From the NCBI GenBank assembly GCA_002480015.1, contig DLQD01000145.1, positions 1 to 8,022 on the forward strand: a stretch of 8,022 nt of DNA, in the 5' to 3' direction. Shown one piece after another: positions 1 to 6,435 of the stretch. The position numbers were made by a program, and so were the translations under genes. Positions within the stretch are counted from its first letter, which is position 1; each line of letters opens with the position of its first letter. Source of the stretch: Opitutia bacterium UBA7441 (lineage in GTDB: Bacteria > Verrucomicrobiota > Verrucomicrobiia > Opitutales > Coraliomargaritaceae). The notes under the pieces are model-generated. The model worked only from the letters and a program-made list of their open reading frames with translations, did no database searches and was not told where the DNA came from.

Positions 1-1
1 C

Positions 2-112
2 AGCGAAGGCCAATGGATCGAGATTAAGCACCTCAACAACTGGCTCAAAGAACGCCCCCGCGATTTCGCCTGGTCCTTCAGCCACCTCTGGGCGAAGTTT
101 CAGGGGCTGTAG
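2..112 (+). CDS. 3' end of an unrecognised gene (partial)
   Basis: An open frame enters from the left edge and closes with TAG at 110-112, giving the last 36 residues of a protein that ends in AKFQGL. The visible tail is rich in Trp, Lys and Arg (for example WLKERPRDFAW). Codon choice is GC-rich at third positions, unlike the AT-rich gene that follows, which supports real coding. No family can be named from so short a piece. It converges on the minus-strand gene that ends at 136, with only 23 bases between the two stop codons and no convincing terminator hairpin there. Confidence 0.6.
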   Translation, partial: SEGQWIEIKHLNNWLKERPRDFAWSFSHLWAKFQGL

Positions 113-135
113 GAGAAGTCTAATATAGTTAGTGT

Positions 136-873
136 CTAGTTATCTTCTGCTTCTTCAGGGAAGATCGATTCCGACAGCACTCTAACTGCCACACGAAAAG
201 AATTCTCTCTTCTGGGAGGTTCAAGGATAATGATGACTCGTCTGTTATTCGACAGTTCGAGGTCATTCGACATGACGAGCCGAGCACCATCTTTCGTGGC
301 AAGCGCAAATGCGATGCGTGTCGTTGATTTGCCGGAAGTTGGTTTATACGGAATAGGGTCAGAGTTACCCATAGGCAGGCTCATATCTTTACCATCGACC
401 CTTCCAAACAAATTCGCACCAGTCGCGTTTAACAGGACTATAGTGTTGCGACCGAAGGTATCCAAAGAGTCATCCAGATGAAAAAGCATAAACCGTCTTT
501 GCACATCCAAGCTATCTCGGTTGTTCGGATCAGCGGCTAAAACAATAAGTTGATCCTTGGCCAATATGGGAGCGGATTTAGCAATCCTTACAAATTCAGC
601 AGAGTTCGGCTCATCGGGATCATGATTCGGATTACGCACAAATATCCCGAAGGGAAGTGTGCCACGGTAACTATATTTCTTAACAGATCGATGTGTTCGG
701 TGAAATTGCAAAGGCGCGAAGTCGGAACCGTTGAAGTAGAATAGGCCTTCATAGTTATCTTTACCTATTCCAAAAACTCTAAAGTCGAAGGAGATGCTCT
801 CAGCTTTCTCTGAATGAAGAGAAGACGAGCCAAACAGTACTAAAACGGTTATAAATCTGACAAATTTAACCAT
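136..873 (-). CDS. Secreted protein of unknown function, last gene after the Verru_Chthon A-like gene
   Basis: This 245-residue protein starts at ATG 871-873. The N-terminus has a short basic part (MVKFVRF), a hydrophobic core (ITVLVLFGSSS) and a possible signal peptidase I site near residue 21 (LHS). There is no lipobox cysteine, so it is predicted to be exported to the periplasm or beyond. The rest has no membrane segment and alternates hydrophobic and polar stretches, suggesting a beta-rich soluble fold. The C-terminus is acidic (EEAEDN). Its first 25 bases overlap the end of the upstream large gene in another frame, so the two are probably translationally coupled and may act together. Only a weak GAG stands in place of a Shine-Dalgarno. 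I do not recognise a family and propose no function beyond a link to its partner. Confidence 0.8.
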   Translation of the reverse strand: MVKFVRFITVLVLFGSSSLHSEKAESISFDFRVFGIGKDNYEGLFYFNGSDFAPLQFHRTHRSVKKYSYRGTLPFGIFVRNPNHDPDEPNSAEFVRIAKSAPILAKDQLIVLAADPNNRDSLDVQRRFMLFHLDDSLDTFGRNTIVLLNATGANLFGRVDGKDMSLPMGNSDPIPYKPTSGKSTTRIAFALATKDGARLVMSNDLELSNNRRVIIILEPPRRENSFRVAVRVLSESIFPEEAEDN

Positions 874-3863
874 GCGATATTCTCAATAATAAACTTTCTG
901 CCAAGGCCATCCGCATTTTGCATTGCTAAGGCAACGTCCCCATCCATGCGATCAGGAACTCTTTGTATGATCGCTTCGCAAATAGCGATACTATCAACAA
1001 GGTTGGTCACGGCACCTTTAGATCTGGCATAGGCTCTAATCTTGAACGTGTCGGATCTGGGAGATATCTTTGGTGCGAGTGCAGAAATTATATCCGCTTG
1101 GCTCAAGTAAGCTGTCGCATTTCTTGGAATTTTTTCATCTTCAGCAGCAGCTTTGTAAGTAGTGCCGGCGGTGACTGTATTCACAGAAGTTTCGTCTATG
1201 CTCACTTGAATCAGGCCACTGGTAATAAACTCTTCTATAGAAATGAAGGGCCGTGTTTTTAATTTTAAGTTCTCTACAATTCTATTAGCTATATCACTCA
1301 CAGTTGAATTCGCTAATTCTCTGTGCCCCAGCCCTAAACTAGGACGCCAGTTGCGAATGGGATTTGTCGCGTTTTCATCCTTAAAGCTGAATTCCATTTC
1401 TGCGTTAGTGAGCAGTGGGTAATCATCTCCCAATGAAATCTCATTCTCAAAATCTTCAAAAGGAAAGCTCCAGCTACCAAAGCCATTGGTTCTGAGGTGC
1501 CCAGAGAAAGGCAAGCGAAAGAACGCCGCTTCTAAGTTTAGTCGGCTGCTTGTGATCTCGGAACTAGTTCCCTTGTTTATGGTGTAGTCCCAGTCGTAGA
1601 TGAAGTTACCTGATAGAATCGCCTCCCACGCTTTAACTGAAGTGGAATTTATATTAAAATTCCCTTTGTTAAGAATGTAGCGAGTGGAACGTGATTCATT
1701 GACGTCGTTAATGGTTGGGAATTTTCCGTATGCGCTGGTTAATTCAATGTAGGGGTTTGGGAGAGGGTTCTCTTCTTGGTTTAGGGTCGGCGACCAATAG
1801 TTTGATGCGCTATCCTGTGGGATTCCTGAAATCATGAAGCGGTCAAAGACCTCGTTGAGCGTTTCGCCCCAAGGGTTTCCGATGGAAAAAGGTCGGCGAC
1901 CATTAATCTGCAAGTGCTGCAAAACTCCAAGTGAATAAGGAATGGCAGAAGGTACATCAAAAAGCCGATAGTAATTATTGTTTATCTGACCATGGAATAA
2001 ATCAGTGTTCGAGAATGCCGCTAGATTCCTAATGTCAGCGTCGCCTTGATCGTCCCCGTCTACATCATTGATGTCGAGTAGTTCAAAATTAGGAATGTCT
2101 GACGCATCCAGGTTGATGGATCTCGGGTCAATTTCGGTGAGCAATTTTTCTAGTCCAAAACGGTCATCGATCAATCGGTAATAAAAACTTATCGGTGCAT
2201 CGTTACTGCTTAATCCGGTCGGGGTGTCTTCATAAAATCCGAAGTCCGTGTTTATACTTCCATAGGGGATATTCCCGATTCTTTGTAATATGTCGCCATC
2301 CGAATTTTTGATTGTAACGGTTAAAGTCGAATTCGAAGAAACATAACGGATCGAATCACCTAATGGAAAACTAACAGATCGGTGATTTAAGTTGTAGGCG
2401 GGGTCATCGACAACCCATTGCCAATCATTAGTGTAGTAAAAGTTCTTTTTGTTTGAACTAGCATTCGCTGGCCAAATTCCAGTCGTTTTTCTAATCTCCC
2501 CAGCCTTGTGGGTGTCGGTCAGGTCTAACTCGAAGGACGGGCTGATGCTATTGAAAGAAAGTGTCGATGAGCTCGTAAACTTCTCAGTATCTTTATCATA
2601 GAAAGATAGGCTCACATCTGGTAGCCCTTCAATTTCCACAAATAACTCCGGAGTCGTGGAACTCGAAGCTCCCTGGAAGTTGTGCCTGAATCCATATGGA
2701 GACCATAGTTCTGCTTCAAAGCTCAAGAATGCTCTAGCAGTTGATGAGTTTTTGGACTGTCCGGATATTGCGAAATATAAATAGAATTCGGTTATGACTG
2801 GGGGAGTTGAATTCACAATATCACCAACTTGCAAATTATCAAAAACTGCTTCTTCAAGGCCAATTAAATCCAAGTTGCCCGAGGCATCAGGCGATTGATT
2901 CCATAAGAATGATTTTAGCGGATCGCCAATATTTAAAGCGCCTGAACTGTCCGAGTAGGATTGATCAGTAAGATCCCGTTTCAATCCGCCAAGTTTTGTA
3001 TCTGTAAATACGCCTTTCGAGAGATACGTCGTGTTATGAAAATTCTGTTCCAACAGTGTCCTTTCGATCTCTTCGATTATGCCTAGCTGGCGATGAGAAA
3101 GAAGCTTTACGATTTCCTCATTCGCTTCGACCACCTTCTGTAAAACATCTGCTGAGCGTATGTCTTCGATTTCTCTTGGAGTAAGAGGTATCTGTGAACC
3201 GAGTAGTGACGTGGTGTTTACCCTTCGCGGCGAGATTTGCTTGAGCAATTGCTTCTGTTCACGCTCAGGTAAGCCGTTGGGAAAAAACTCGTTTACAAAT
3301 CCTACGTTTAAATCGCCTGCATGATCGACTTGTCCGACACTCGCCTTAACGCCCTCATCGCTAACCCACCATGCTATTTCATCGATTGTATTGCTGCTTA
3401 GCCCATTAATTTCGATGGCTGGTACTTCCACGTGTTGGTTTGGGTCGTTCAGGATCGTCCCTACACTAAGTAGTTTTATAGGCGGTGCCGAGGTTGGCGT
3501 GCTTTGATCTTGCCACGACACCATCCAACGTGGCGTGGCGTTTGGATTGGCGGTATCCCAGACTCCGGTCCAGTAGGGATTCTCTGTGGCGCGGGCGCTG
3601 CCCAAGATTTCGGCGCGGGCGGTGACGCGTTGGTCGGGGCCGGCGTAGCGTTGGAGGTCGCCGAGTGCCATCATGAGGGCGAGGCGGGCGCTTTCTTTGG
3701 CGCGGAGCTGGGCGAGGGCTTGGCTGCTGTTGGATGTTTCGACCCGGACGAGGAGCGTCATCGAGAGCAGCAGCATGATGACGAAGGCCATCATCGAGAG
3801 GGCGAGTACGAGGGCGAAGCCCCCGCGGCCGGTTCCTCTGGGTCGTGTTAATTTTCGCTCCAT
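849..3863 (-). CDS. Verru_Chthon cassette protein A-like, pilin-type membrane-anchored protein
   Basis: From ATG 3861-3863 the product is about 1004 residues. The frame could open 31 codons earlier at a TTG (3954-3956), but that extension has no ribosome site and would bury the signal, so I chose the ATG. Residues 10-38 form a type IV pilin-like N-terminus: basic, Gly-rich RGTGRGG, then GFALVLALSMM and a long hydrophobic helix. It lacks the usual Glu5, as do GspK/PilX-type minor pilins. Next come an amphipathic helix (QALAQLRAKESARLALMMAL), the GDLQRYAGPDQRVTARAEI block and NPYWTGVWD, all typical as I recall of Verru_Chthon cassette protein A. The remaining 870 or so residues look like a large extracellular region rich in Ser, Asn and Asp. 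The partners B, C and D are not in the window. Composition changes sharply near base 3480. The product's role is unknown; surface or secretion-associated is an inference. Confidence 0.75.
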   Translation of the reverse strand: MERKLTRPRGTGRGGFALVLALSMMAFVIMLLLSMTLLVRVETSNSSQALAQLRAKESARLALMMALGDLQRYAGPDQRVTARAEILGSARATENPYWTGVWDTANPNATPRWMVSWQDQSTPTSAPPIKLLSVGTILNDPNQHVEVPAIEINGLSSNTIDEIAWWVSDEGVKASVGQVDHAGDLNVGFVNEFFPNGLPEREQKQLLKQISPRRVNTTSLLGSQIPLTPREIEDIRSADVLQKVVEANEEIVKLLSHRQLGIIEEIERTLLEQNFHNTTYLSKGVFTDTKLGGLKRDLTDQSYSDSSGALNIGDPLKSFLWNQSPDASGNLDLIGLEEAVFDNLQVGDIVNSTPPVITEFYLYFAISGQSKNSSTARAFLSFEAELWSPYGFRHNFQGASSSTTPELFVEIEGLPDVSLSFYDKDTEKFTSSSTLSFNSISPSFELDLTDTHKAGEIRKTTGIWPANASSNKKNFYYTNDWQWVVDDPAYNLNHRSVSFPLGDSIRYVSSNSTLTVTIKNSDGDILQRIGNIPYGSINTDFGFYEDTPTGLSSNDAPISFYYRLIDDRFGLEKLLTEIDPRSINLDASDIPNFELLDINDVDGDDQGDADIRNLAAFSNTDLFHGQINNNYYRLFDVPSAIPYSLGVLQHLQINGRRPFSIGNPWGETLNEVFDRFMISGIPQDSASNYWSPTLNQEENPLPNPYIELTSAYGKFPTINDVNESRSTRYILNKGNFNINSTSVKAWEAILSGNFIYDWDYTINKGTSSEITSSRLNLEAAFFRLPFSGHLRTNGFGSWSFPFEDFENEISLGDDYPLLTNAEMEFSFKDENATNPIRNWRPSLGLGHRELANSTVSDIANRIVENLKLKTRPFISIEEFITSGLIQVSIDETSVNTVTAGTTYKAAAEDEKIPRNATAYLSQADIISALAPKISPRSDTFKIRAYARSKGAVTNLVDSIAICEAIIQRVPDRMDGDVALAMQNADGLGRKFIIENIAWLNLSDL

Positions 3864-3891
3864 GCTAGCTCGCAATAGAAAGTGCTGTGCC

Positions 3892-3910
3892 AAAACGCGC
3901 GAGCTTCGCG
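3892..3910 (-). terminator. Possible weak terminator after queCD
   Basis: Reading the minus strand, a 5-bp stem CGCGA/TCGCG with a 3-base loop (3910 to 3898) is followed by CG and then only four T residues (3895-3892). It lies between the queD stop and the ATG of the A-like gene and could separate the two transcripts. The stem and T-tract are both short, so this is a weak call. Confidence 0.25.
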
Positions 3911-3961
3911 ACGTATTTCTTCTCAGGCGAGCCGTTTGACGGTTAAATTTAGGCAACAGGC

Positions 3962-4393
3962 CTATTTCGGGCTGTAGGCGGCGGAGTTTTTGCTGTCTTC
4001 CTCAATCTCGACTTCGGTGATCCAGACACGGCCAGCGGTCTGTGCGCGTATGAGGGGATCAAATACCTCGTAAATGTGCTGGGCGAGGCCTTCGCAGGAG
4101 CAGTTGGGCAGGACATAGGCTTTGAAGAGCGAGCCGTATTGCTGGAGTAGGGGGTCTTTTTCGGAGTCGGACTCGTTAAAAAGGCAGGCGTGGTCGAGAT
4201 GTTCATCGATCCAAGCTTTTAGATATTTGAGTTCGCCGAAGTCCACGACGAAGCCGTTGGCATCGGTCTCGCTGCTGGTAAAAGTCAGGATGATCGTCCA
4301 ATTGTGCCCGTGGATAAGGGAGCAGTGGCCTGCGTGCAGATGCTGGCGATGGGCAAAGGGGATATCGCGGTAAATTTTTTTGCAAGTGAACAT
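3962..4393 (-). CDS. queD: 6-carboxy-5,6,7,8-tetrahydropterin synthase QueD
   Basis: This 143-residue cytosolic enzyme of the PTPS fold converts 7,8-dihydroneopterin triphosphate to 6-carboxytetrahydropterin, the first dedicated step toward preQ0 and queuosine. Visible signatures are the zinc ligands His15, His28 and His30 (LIHGHNW), the catalytic Cys24 four residues before His28 as in E. coli QueD, VVDFGELK at 49-56, LDHACLFNE at 66-74 containing the conserved Asp-His pair, CEGLAQ at 100-105, and a C-terminal EVEIEE strand that would supply the substrate-binding Glu. The loop at 72-90 is longer than in the shortest family members. Length is normal or slightly long. It follows queC by 21 bases on the same strand, so the two are almost certainly cotranscribed. 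No strong Shine-Dalgarno precedes the ATG, only a CAGCCTTTC-rich spacer. Assignment is confident. Confidence 0.93.
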   Translation of the reverse strand: MFTCKKIYRDIPFAHRQHLHAGHCSLIHGHNWTIILTFTSSETDANGFVVDFGELKYLKAWIDEHLDHACLFNESDSEKDPLLQQYGSLFKAYVLPNCSCEGLAQHIYEVFDPLIRAQTAGRVWITEVEIEEDSKNSAAYSPK

Positions 4394-4414
4394 GTTTTGA
4401 AAGGCTGAAAAAGG

Positions 4415-5116
4415 CTAAAGTCGCCAGTTGTTGGCGCGGAGCTCATCGACACTAGGGGCGTCGGCGACGTAGGGCGTGGGGTCTTCGATTTCGGCAAGGT
4501 CGAAGGCTTCGCGGCGCTCGATGCAGGTGCCGCAGCGACCGCAGTGTTGCGCGCCGCCTTTATAACAGGACCAAGTCCGGGCAAAGGGTACGCCGAGTTC
4601 GGCGCCGCGGCGCACGATGTCGGCCTTGGTCCAGTCGACAAAAGGGCGCACCAATTCGACCGGGTTCCAATCGGCGATGCGAATGGCGGCGGCCATGGCT
4701 TCGGCGAACTCGTTGCGGCAGTCGGGGTAGATGGCATGGTCGCCGGAGTGGGCGGCATAGGCGACCTGTCCGGCTTTGATCGAGAGGGCATGGCCGGTCG
4801 CCAGTGCGAGAAAAATCATATTGCGGTTGGGGACGACCGTGCTCTTCATCGATTCCTCGGTGTAGTGCCCCTCGGCGACTTCGATCTCGGGCGAGGTCAG
4901 GCTGTTGCCTGCGAGCAAAGGCTGGATCGCAGAAAGGTCGGCAGTCGGGTGGGGGATCCCCAGCACCTCGCATATGTCGGCGGCTCGGTCGAGCTCGCAG
5001 CGGTGGCGTTGCCCGTAATCGATGGAGAGGGCGTGCAATTCGTGGCCGGATGCGCGCAGATGGTAAAGGAGGACAGTCGAGTCGAGCCCTCCAGAATAGA
5101 CGATGACGGTTTTCAT
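4415..5116 (-). CDS. queC: 7-cyano-7-deazaguanine (preQ0) synthase QueC
   Basis: This 233-residue cytosolic ATP-dependent enzyme turns 7-carboxy-7-deazaguanine and ammonia into preQ0, the precursor of queuosine in tRNA. The PP-loop that binds and adenylates is SGGLDST at 8-14, right after the first beta strand (MKTVIVY). Further signatures are SIDYGQRH at 31-38, VVPNRNM at 94-100, HSGDHAIYPDC at 123-133, and the zinc cluster Cys184, Cys192, Cys195 and Cys198 (CYKGGAQHCGRCGTC). All key residues are present and length is typical. The ATG at 5114-5116 directly precedes the first strand, so the start is secure even though no Shine-Dalgarno is visible. Its ATG shares four bases (ATGA) with the stop of a short upstream reading frame. 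QueE and FolE, needed for the same pathway, are not in the window. I saw no preQ1 riboswitch upstream. Confidence 0.95.
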   Translation of the reverse strand: MKTVIVYSGGLDSTVLLYHLRASGHELHALSIDYGQRHRCELDRAADICEVLGIPHPTADLSAIQPLLAGNSLTSPEIEVAEGHYTEESMKSTVVPNRNMIFLALATGHALSIKAGQVAYAAHSGDHAIYPDCRNEFAEAMAAAIRIADWNPVELVRPFVDWTKADIVRRGAELGVPFARTWSCYKGGAQHCGRCGTCIERREAFDLAEIEDPTPYVADAPSVDELRANNWRL

Positions 5117-5193
5117 GAATTCAGTGGTTTGGCCGAGTGGCGGCGCCCTGGGAATTCAGCGAGCAGGGCGACGATGGAGGCAAAATGAGAAGG
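5113..5193 (-). pseudogene. Possible orphan 3' end of a gene once upstream of queC
   Basis: On the minus strand a 26-codon open stretch ends in TGA at 5115-5113, overlapping the queC ATG by the four bases ATGA, an arrangement typical of adjacent genes in an operon. The predicted peptide contains SIVALLAEFPGRRHSAKPLN, and its third codon positions are GC-rich like queC. An in-frame TAG at 5196-5194 interrupts it, and no ATG start lies inside. That TAG sits exactly in the direct repeat marking the left edge of the transposase region, where composition also drops. I infer a gene truncated by insertion or rearrangement. Chance openness over 81 bases cannot be excluded. Confidence 0.35.
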
Positions 5194-5201
5194 CTAGACT
5201 C
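5191..5201 (+). repeat. Left copy of an 11-base direct repeat flanking the RAYT gene
   Basis: AGGCTAGACTC here matches AGGCTAGGCTC at 6342-6352 at 10 of 11 positions. The pair encloses about 1.14 kb holding only the RAYT gene, its promoter and its 3' palindrome. The left copy also coincides with the drop in GC content and with the break in the orphan frame next to queC. Confidence 0.4.
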
Positions 5202-5266
5202 TGGGGCAAGTACAAAGCCACGATGTGAGCGCTTGCCTTTGGCAGACGATTGCTAGCACGAGTCTA
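5195..5266 (-). repeat. Nested palindrome at the 3' end of the RAYT gene
   Basis: An outer 7-bp inverted repeat (TAGACTC at 5195-5201, GAGTCTA at 5260-5266) encloses an inner 6-bp one (GGCAAG at 5205-5210, CTTGCC at 5232-5237). A small TGCC/GGCA hairpin lies beside the inner stem. The outer right arm contains the transposase stop codon. Imperfect palindromes next to the gene are what TnpA-REP enzymes recognise, so this may be a REP-like site or an element end. It lacks a T-run, so it is not a standard terminator. Confidence 0.4.
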
Positions 5267-6259
5267 TGAATATACCTTCTTCTGCAAGTTTCGCATAGAA
5301 TGCAATTGTCCCCAGGATCCTTCTGGTAGCGCAATGCCTGCATGGACACGCTTTGCACTAAAAGCGCTACGATGTTCGCGAAAGATGGATTCAACAAACG
5401 ACTTTGAGCCCAAGGCGAGCCCGTCCGAAAAGTAGCGCACCCGCATCCGCAATAACTCATGCACAGGCACTTTGCCTCCCCGTCGGATGACTGCCTCCAG
5501 CCGCTCAGCAGGTATTCTTTCTGTATTCGCCTCCGGGCTTTTCTTGCTCTGGTAGCCCTTCCCAAATAAAATCATACGATAGGATTGAATCGCCTCTGCG
5601 TAATCATGCTTTTGCCCGAACAACAGAACGATGGCTAAACGCATCAGACGATTGCCACCCGTACAGGCGGCGTAGCCGCACCAGCGATAATCCTTCGGAT
5701 CTTCTACAATTTTGGCACGCACCGGGTTCAGGTCCAGATAGGCAGCCACTCTCGTGAGGCTCTCAGGAGAGTCTTCCACTAGCAGACTCTTGTAGCGGGC
5801 GGCCCAGATTGTGCCCTGGTTTGCATGTTTATGATTATACCAAATGGTAAAGCGTTGTTTTAATTCACGCATTAAGGCAGGCAGATCGCCCATTCTGGCA
5901 AGGATGCGTTGGCGTGCGAGATCAGCTTCAGTGCCACCCTCCTTGAGAATCTGAGTCAACTCTTCGATTCTGTAGGTCGATTGTGGAGCCTTTTGCGATC
6001 CATAGTAACTGCGGTAGCGCTCCAGCAGCACCTCATCTGGCAGCGAATCGATCGGAGAGACACGCAGCAGCAGATGGATATGATTGCTCATAATACAATA
6101 GCCCAGCACATCCACCCCAGCAAAGAGCGCCTGTTGAAAAAGAAGACGCGTGAAGATCTCTTTCTCCTCATCGCCAAAAACAAGCGACTGATACGCTGTG
6201 CGGCTCATAACATGATAAACCGCAGATCTATCAGCGAGTAAGCGTTTCCGAGAATACAT
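5264..6259 (-). CDS. RAYT (REP-associated tyrosine transposase), IS200-like Y1 HUH domain
   Basis: The protein has 331 residues from ATG 6257-6259. A longer frame would need a TTG at 6281-6283, only a few bases after the predicted transcription start, so the ATG is preferred. The domain begins with the usual RSAVYHVMSRT strand. It has the metal-binding HUH-type motif MSNHIHLLL with His60 and His62, the block NQGTIWAARYKSLLVED at 147-163, and AAYLDLNPVRA at 172-182, whose Tyr174 is one candidate for the catalytic tyrosine. A C-terminal extension contains RYFSDGLALGSKSFVESIF at 275-293, common in this subfamily and probably DNA-binding. In RAYTs the enzyme cleaves single-stranded REP hairpins. 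The gene looks intact. It stands alone, divergent from nusA, with a palindrome over its stop codon and a clear promoter upstream. Function in this host is not known. Confidence 0.9.
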   Translation of the reverse strand: MYSRKRLLADRSAVYHVMSRTAYQSLVFGDEEKEIFTRLLFQQALFAGVDVLGYCIMSNHIHLLLRVSPIDSLPDEVLLERYRSYYGSQKAPQSTYRIEELTQILKEGGTEADLARQRILARMGDLPALMRELKQRFTIWYNHKHANQGTIWAARYKSLLVEDSPESLTRVAAYLDLNPVRAKIVEDPKDYRWCGYAACTGGNRLMRLAIVLLFGQKHDYAEAIQSYRMILFGKGYQSKKSPEANTERIPAERLEAVIRRGGKVPVHELLRMRVRYFSDGLALGSKSFVESIFREHRSAFSAKRVHAGIALPEGSWGQLHSMRNLQKKVYS

Positions 6260-6296
6260 TCCCACAAGCTTATCTACGGCCAACGCCTGTCAACAA

Positions 6297-6325
6297 AATA
6301 TAAATACACAGGGTATTTATTTCAA
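6297..6325 (-). promoter_or_regulatory. Sigma70-type promoter of the RAYT gene
   Basis: On the minus strand TTGAAA (6325-6320) and TATATT (6302-6297) are separated by exactly 17 bases. Transcription would begin near 6290, giving a leader of about 31 bases before the ATG at 6259. The match is good at both hexamers and supports the shorter start of the transposase. Confidence 0.6.
6300..6320. repeat. 8-bp inverted repeat inside the RAYT promoter
   Basis: ATAAATAC (6300-6307) and GTATTTAT (6313-6320) form a perfect inverted repeat with a 5-base spacer, lying between and partly over the -35 and -10 hexamers of the RAYT promoter. A dimeric repressor or the transposase itself could bind here. The sequence is AT-rich, so some symmetry is expected by chance. 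Confidence 0.4.
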
Positions 6326-6341
6326 GCACTTGTAAACGAGT

Positions 6342-6352
6342 AGGCTAGGCTC
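6342..6352 (+). repeat. Right copy of the 11-base direct repeat; also part of the leader helix
   Basis: AGGCTAGGCTC matches the copy at 5191-5201 at 10 of 11 positions. The same bases form most of the 5' arm that can pair with the terminator arm at 6439-6449, so the repeat has two possible meanings: an edge of the RAYT unit or a regulatory arm of the nusA leader. Confidence 0.4.
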
Positions 6353-6373
6353 CAAATCGGCTCCACAGGTACC

Positions 6374-6401
6374 TTGACAAGACTTCGGAGCTCCTTAGTC
6401 T
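6374..6401 (+). promoter_or_regulatory. Candidate promoter for nusA-infB
   Basis: A perfect TTGACA (6374-6379) is followed after 16 bases by TAGTCT (6396-6401), which keeps the three most important positions of the -10 hexamer. Transcription would start near 6408 and yield a leader of about 65 bases that contains the terminator hairpin but not the distal pairing arm at 6339-6352. The -10 match is only moderate. Confidence 0.4.
6380..6401. repeat. 22-base dyad overlapping the candidate nusA promoter
   Basis: AGACT and AGTCT bracket the perfect palindrome GGAGCTCC, with two unpaired bases on each side. The dyad is centred at 6390/6391 and fills the space between the -35 hexamer and the end of the -10 hexamer. 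It could be an operator, or in RNA an imperfect hairpin. Confidence 0.4.
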
Positions 6402-6435
6402 GCACAATTCACTTTTAAACCCAGCAACACTTAAA

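Larger units (their letters stand above)
5191..6352 (-). mobile_element. Putative RAYT-containing unit bounded by direct repeats
   Basis: One HUH-family transposase gene with its own promoter, a palindromic 3' flank and near-identical 11-base direct repeats at both edges form a compact unit between the queCD operon and nusA. RAYT genes are usually single-copy, domesticated and not themselves mobile, and IS200/IS605-type enzymes do not make target duplications. The direct repeats may therefore be recombination sites, enzyme recognition sites or coincidence. The boundaries are an inference. Confidence 0.3.

Noticed and set aside
113..135. Terminator between the two convergent genes at the left
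   Set aside because: Only scattered short repeats are present, with no stable stem followed by a T-run.
3864..3900. TGGCAC followed by TTGC on the minus strand upstream of the A-like gene, resembling a sigma54 promoter
   Set aside because: The GG and GC elements are 16 bases apart instead of the required 10.
3957..4791. Several Pro/Ser/Arg-rich frames overlapping queD and queC
   Set aside because: They have low-complexity composition typical of shifted frames and conflict with two complete enzymes.
4544..5188. A 214-codon open frame on the plus strand
   Set aside because: It is antisense to queC, which has all its catalytic motifs. Long antisense frames are expected in GC-rich genes.
5117..5263. 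Possible preQ1 riboswitch before queC
   Set aside because: The segment shows neither the short C-rich/A-rich pseudoknot pattern nor a hairpin placed to hide the start. It is better explained by a coding remnant and the RAYT 3' palindrome.
5194..5565. A 123-codon minus-strand frame running through the RAYT 3' end and beyond
   Set aside because: It overlaps the conserved C-terminal part of the transposase in another frame and has no signature of its own.
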